A stretch of DNA of 64,000 nucleotides, from the NCBI GenBank assembly GCA_903813345.2, contig CAIIXF020000001.1, positions 9,647,598 to 9,711,597 on the forward strand, given 5' to 3'. The position numbers were made by a program, and so were the translations under genes. How positions within the stretch are numbered: the stretch's first letter is position 1; the number at the start of each line of letters is the position of its first letter. The stretch is from Owenia fusiformis (Eukaryota; Annelida; Polychaeta; Sabellida; Oweniidae). Below are positions 59,976 to 64,000 of this stretch, one piece after another. Under the pieces are notes generated by a model. The model was given only the letters and a program-made list of their open reading frames with translations, was not told the origin of the DNA and ran no database searches.

Positions 59976-60443
59976 CGCTCCGAAACGCAATCTTGGGTTG
60001 TTTCGGGGGTGAACTTTATCATTTTGAGCCTAATGAAAGATTATAGAATGATGAACAAATGGGGCAAATCTTGTGTAGAAATACTTACGATAAATGTGTA
60101 ATTTCAAAGATTATTCATTGAATTGCTTCGATCGGCGCCGACGATATGATTTTGGAAAAGTTTCTAAATGAAGAACGTGACGTCACTTCCGAATCATAGC
60201 ATTCAAAATAAGTAGCGTTTAATTACTTCTAACATTCATAAGAAGACGGTGGTCTAGGGGTACAATTCACGCTTAGCACGCCGGAGGCCCGGGTTCGAAT
60301 CCCGCACTCGCCTTTTTATTTTTTTAACTAAATGATTGTTCTTTGATATAACGCAGAAAAAAACAATTTTTATTTACATAAACTTTATATTAGAGCTTAA
60401 AAATGTAAAAACAATATATGTCAACATATTGCGTTTTGGAGCG
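59976..60443. mobile_element. MITE-like unit containing a tRNA-like sequence
   Basis: CGCTCCGAAACGCAAT at 59976-59991 is mirrored by ATTGCGTTTTGGAGCG at 60428-60443 with one difference; TTAAAGCT words occur just outside both. The interior contains TGACGTCA (60178-60185) and the tRNA-like sequence at 60245-60312. Confidence 0.6.
60245..60312 (+). tRNA. tRNA-like sequence, probably pseudogene or SINE head
   Basis: The pol III A box (TGGTCTAGGGG, 60250-60260) and a perfect B box (GGTTCGAATCC, 60292-60302) are present at tRNA spacing, followed by TTTTTATTTTTTT as a possible terminator. The T arm pairs mostly. The anticodon loop reads about CTTAGCACG, so AGC (Ala) is possible, while the D arm resembles tRNA-Pro. 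The acceptor and anticodon stems have several mismatches and the length (68) is short, so a working tRNA is unlikely. Confidence 0.5.
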
Positions 60444-62321
60444 ATGTGCAGGTTTAAGATTAAAGCTAAGATGACCAAAAACTCTATACCCACCTATGAA
60501 ATTCAAACAGTTTGCTTTTCAATTTCTTTTTTTCAATTGACATACTATAAAAGGATATCATGCAGGTTTCAGACAGGCATATAAATATTTAATAAAAATG
60601 GGGTAAACATTACAATGTGGTCTGATCAACATTTTGAGATTTTCTTTAAGCCATGTTTATACAGGATTTTCTTGAAGCCGTGTTTATACAACATGTGTGT
60701 TGGTATATCCTTTTTACTTTCCTTTTTCCTGCTTTTCATATTTGGTTTACACTCAGCTCCCCAGAATGGGATATGTCCCCATAGCATGTCTAAAGTTTTG
60801 TACATATGTATTTTATGAATTAAAGAGAGAATCAGATATAGCGAGCAGGCTAAACAAAAAATTGTTTCAATTTTAGAATATTTTTGGCTTATGTCATTCC
60901 TTGTCATGTCTATTTTCTAAAAATCACAAAAGTGCATACTTTATTTCAGGAAAACTAAAGATTTTTACAATAATGTATTATTTTTTTATAAGAATGGTTA
61001 CCATTCTTATTATTTGGGAGAATTTAAACATTTTTCACCCATTTTTGCACTTTGAATCATTAATAACTTCACCAATTTACAACATATTGTGAATCTTTTG
61101 GGAGATATTGTATTTGATATTGTAACAAATAGATTGGTAGGTCAATTATACATGTTGCTTGTAATTTTGTCACCCCTATAGATCAGATTCTGCCTTTAAG
61201 GTTAATAATATTTGTTTTTGTGCTTACCAAGTATTACCAAGTATTTATATAATGTTACAATGAGGGTGGATTGTGTTTATATTTATATAATGTTTTAGCC
61301 TAGTCACCCATTTTTAGCAAGGATTGTATATTGAATTCAGCTTTGATAGTTACACTTTTGTAATGGCGGCAACTCATGTCATGATAATTTCCCTCAATTT
61401 TTTGAAAATAATGCTCTGTGATTATCTTTCAACGGATTGCTTCTAACATTTTACAACCTTTGTCCCATCTAATTCCTTTAATGCCTTGTTTAATTATGGC
61501 TTCACATTTGATTCACATTTTCACATATCGGCCAAGCCTTGATCAATGAGGAGATTAATAATGCAACCGCTTTGTGCCTAAAAGTAAATTCCCTGCATTC
61601 CCAAATTGATTACTCTGAATACAAAAGTAATACTTGGTTAAATCTATTTATAAATACAAAGCGTTAGCAAAAGCAATTGATAAATACTTAGTAGAGTGTT
61701 CTGAATCATAAAGGTGAATAGAGAAATATGCCGAGACTTATATGACATCTGAGCTTTTGTTAAAATGCAAAGATTTCTAAAAAAATTATTTCTTTGCTTC
61801 CTTTATCAAATACATAGAAAATGTTATATTTCATCAAAGGCCTCCACATCTGTAGGTAAAGGTCCTCATAAACTGGTTACCCTGAATGTCACTCTGTCAT
61901 AGCTGTATTATTAGGTACAAAAAGTACCTTTAGAACCTTTCTTATGGAGCTGTCAAACTGAGACTGTGTGGGCTCACTGTTCGCCAAGGTGTGAATAATT
62001 TTGGACAGACATCAAACTGTATTAAGTCTAGCTACAAGCTCTTGTGACCCCCCCCCCACTGCTTGACTCCACACCTTCTCACTCAAATGTGGGTAAAGAA
62101 ACAGGCTCTTGAAGTAAGACAAGATCAGTGTTCATAGAAGAGGATCTAATGTAGGGTGAATGACTCAAAAGTTCATGACATGTTAAGCATGTATCATTAT
62201 GGTGATTTAGTGTTAATTTTAACGTGGTATTTTGGTCCAGACTGAGGTTTTATACAGCATTTTCATATTGATTTATTTCTTTTTAACCTCTTAATGTCAT
62301 TAAGACATTTAAGTATTTTAC
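60444..62321. other. Upstream region of the zinc transporter, nothing supported
   Basis: AT-rich, with a run of ten C near 62049. It is probably an intron or 5' flank of the transporter gene, since the coding exon begins after a splice acceptor. Confidence 0.45.
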
Positions 62322-62388
62322 GGCTGCCGACCATAGCGACATTTACGTCATTTACCGCTGCCCACCATAGCGACATTTATGTCGTTTT
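62322..62388 (+). repeat. Two ~32-bp tandem units
   Basis: GCTGCCGACCATAGCGACAT and GCTGCCCACCATAGCGACAT begin two adjacent units that both continue TTA(C/T)GTC. Confidence 0.85.
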
Positions 62389-62585
62389 GACACATGAAAT
62401 CATCAAAAGGAAAATAATCGTCAATAGCTTTATTCTACCAGGTTTTCCTACGTGTTTATCCAACTGGAAAACTCTGGTTCATGATGACATTTCCAATAAA
62501 TAAAGCAAACCAGTAAAAGCTAAACAGTTTAATTCATTCATTTCTTTCTATATTTGTACTTTGCAGGTAACCGCAAGACGGCAAA

Positions 62586-63641
62586 ATGTCTTTTACAATG
62601 GCATATTTTGGTCTACTTCTTCTAATTCTACAAATCCATGTCTCTAAATGTAACGTTGAAACAAATATAACTGTAACAAACACAACTGAATTTTTCCTAC
62701 AAGAACTCGTACAAAAGTATGGAGACCCAAAACGTGGTGTGATTACATTAGAAGGGTTCGAACATCTATTAGAGAGTCTTGGCCTGGGGAACATTCATAT
62801 GGATGACCATGATATTCACGATCATCATACAAGCACTGGCTTCAAAGAGTTCCATCTCTCTCATGACCATGATAATGTGGAATTTGGGGAGCATGATGAT
62901 CATGATCATGAACATGAAAAAGCATATTCCATGAAGACTTCACCTGAAGTGGAGGTTCACAATGAGCAATATCATAATGGATCCTTACATAAAGAAGATC
63001 ATGCTCATGACACTCAACATGAAACACACAAAGATACTCATCACCATGATGACACATACGATCATGATGACACACACAATCATGATGACACCCATAATCA
63101 TGATGAGCACGATGACACCCATAATCATGATGAGACTCATAATCATGATGACACCCATAATCATGATGAGAATGATGACACCCACAATCATAATGGGCAT
63201 GGTGCTACCCACAATCATGATGAACATGATGACTCCCACAATCATGATGTTACTGACCATGGTAAAACTGAAGGTGACAACTCTAAACCAGGTGAAACCT
63301 CCTTAAAGGAAACCACATCACCTAGTTCTGATGTCGATCAGTTCTTAAGTTCCCTTTCTCTTGTTCAAAATCGTGATGATGAGTTTGATGTTAAACCAAA
63401 GAGAAAAAAAGGAAAGGGAAGAAAAAAACAGCGTAAAAATAGGCGCAATAAAATGGCTACAACAGTATCACCAACAAGTAGCATCCCAATCAGGAAGAGA
63501 AGAGAAACTGCAGAACACAATCATGGGACTGATGAGCACAGCCATGGAGACGATGAACACAACCATGGGAATGAGGGACATAAACATGAAGAACATACAC
63601 ATGGACTTGAAAGGACTGATCCTAAGAAATTATTGAAAAAG
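62586..63641 (+). CDS. SLC39A6/10-like: LIV-1 zinc transporter (ZIP6/ZIP10-like), first coding exon
   Basis: ZIP6/ZIP10 proteins move zinc into the cytosol across the plasma membrane; the N-terminal ectodomain is His-rich and processed. This exon encodes the first 352 residues. Residues 1-22 (MAYFGLLLLILQIHVSKC core) form a signal peptide. Residues about 33-68 (FFLQELVQKYGD, ITLEGFEHLLESLGLG) match the ZIP6/10 ectodomain start. His/Asp repeats follow (about 75-225, DDTHNHDE words), then a very basic stretch (KPKRKKGKGRKKQRKNRRNK, about 265), RKRRE, and a second His block (EHNHGTDEHSHGDDEHNHG). A pyrimidine-rich acceptor TTTGCAG ends at 62566, so the exon probably starts at 62567. The donor is AAAAAG|GTATAT. 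The membrane domain is outside the window. Confidence 0.9.
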
Positions 63642-63897
63642 GTATATTCCATACCATACTTTATTATTAGCTGTTTAATTCACAGTAATTTAATTCATGC
63701 ATCATGTTCTATTGTAGTGTTGTTTTGTACAAAATTCAAACTTAATAAAATATATATGAATCTGAGCCACTTAACTGGTGAAGGCTTGTGAGTCTCTGAC
63801 TTGTAGCGACACCCTTGTTAGAAGGTAATGTGTCATACCGTAAGTCAATTTACATCTTATATGTTTGATCCAGAATTTTCCCTAATGTCTTTTCCAG

Positions 63898-64000
63898 TGT
63901 CTCACTGCTACAGAAATGATGGCAACCTTTAATGTCCCAGCAGAAGGTATTCATGTAGTGGAATTTCTCAGGCTCTCCCCAGCTATCATATACCAACTAG
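63898..64000 (+). CDS. SLC39A6/10-like: LIV-1 zinc transporter, second coding exon (partial)
   Basis: The acceptor TGTCTTTTCCAG precedes TGT-CTC in phase 0, matching the phase-0 donor at 63641/63642; the intron is 256 bp. It encodes CLTATEMMATFNVPAEG and IHVVEFLRLSPAIIYQL, like the CLxxxE and CPALLYQ region of ZIP6/10 ectodomains. Where the family usually has Cys before Pro-Ala (CPALLY), this copy has Ser. The exon runs off the window. Confidence 0.88.

Overview
The window is eukaryotic, from an animal. It shows spliced exons with GT/AG borders, introns of many kilobases, LINE fragments, MITEs and satellite DNA, and no bacterial gene layout. Elements built of tandem core repeats plus an (ACGG)n microsatellite resemble those described in bivalve molluscs, so a marine invertebrate, perhaps a mollusc, is likely. 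The species cannot be fixed from the sequence.

Two host genes are recognisable. TAF2, the TFIID subunit, runs leftwards from about 18.9 kb and off the left edge. Seven coding exons are visible at 18889-18941, 10582-10654, 9207-9297, 8808-8926, 7052-7193, 1632-1826 and 1207-1309. All six joins keep frame. Its start codon was not located and its C-terminal part is outside the window. At the right edge a LIV-1 family zinc transporter (ZIP6/ZIP10-like) starts at 62586 and runs rightwards out of the window. The two genes point away from each other.

The TAF2 introns hold a 52-bp satellite with an octamer motif in nearly every unit (1-1064), a fold-back element filled with a 0.6-kb CGTTCG-type repeat and a 2-kb purine-rich tract (2390-6774), a LINE piece (about 7.8-8.5 kb), several MITEs, a (ACGG)n element (12524-13813) and a 2.2-kb long-TIR element (14147-16364). 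From 21.4 to 24.4 kb there are nested inverted-repeat elements around a second (ACGG)n element.

From 26.8 to 38.6 kb five related elements sit inside one another like brackets. They and the two (ACGG)n elements share one design: a CTAGA-like start, a 5' hairpin, a short box, a body of tandem repeats, and a 3' hairpin whose right arm is the reverse complement of the box, followed by TAA|T. The box and the arm change together between copies. This fits Helentron/DINE-1-type non-autonomous rolling-circle elements. A 41-bp sequence at 41852-41892 looks like an empty copy of the outermost insertion site and shows no target duplication. The bodies carry many copies of nuclear-receptor (DR1, DR4), ETS and YY1-like motifs.

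From 38708 to 52774 a 4,689-bp unit occurs three times in direct tandem with no difference that I noticed. It is made of a fold-back element, a hAT-like element and MITEs, and may be a very recent amplification or an assembly error. From 53.3 to 62.5 kb the sequence is mostly single-copy, with a LINE 3' end (55.8-57.0 kb), two MITEs and a tRNA-like sequence.
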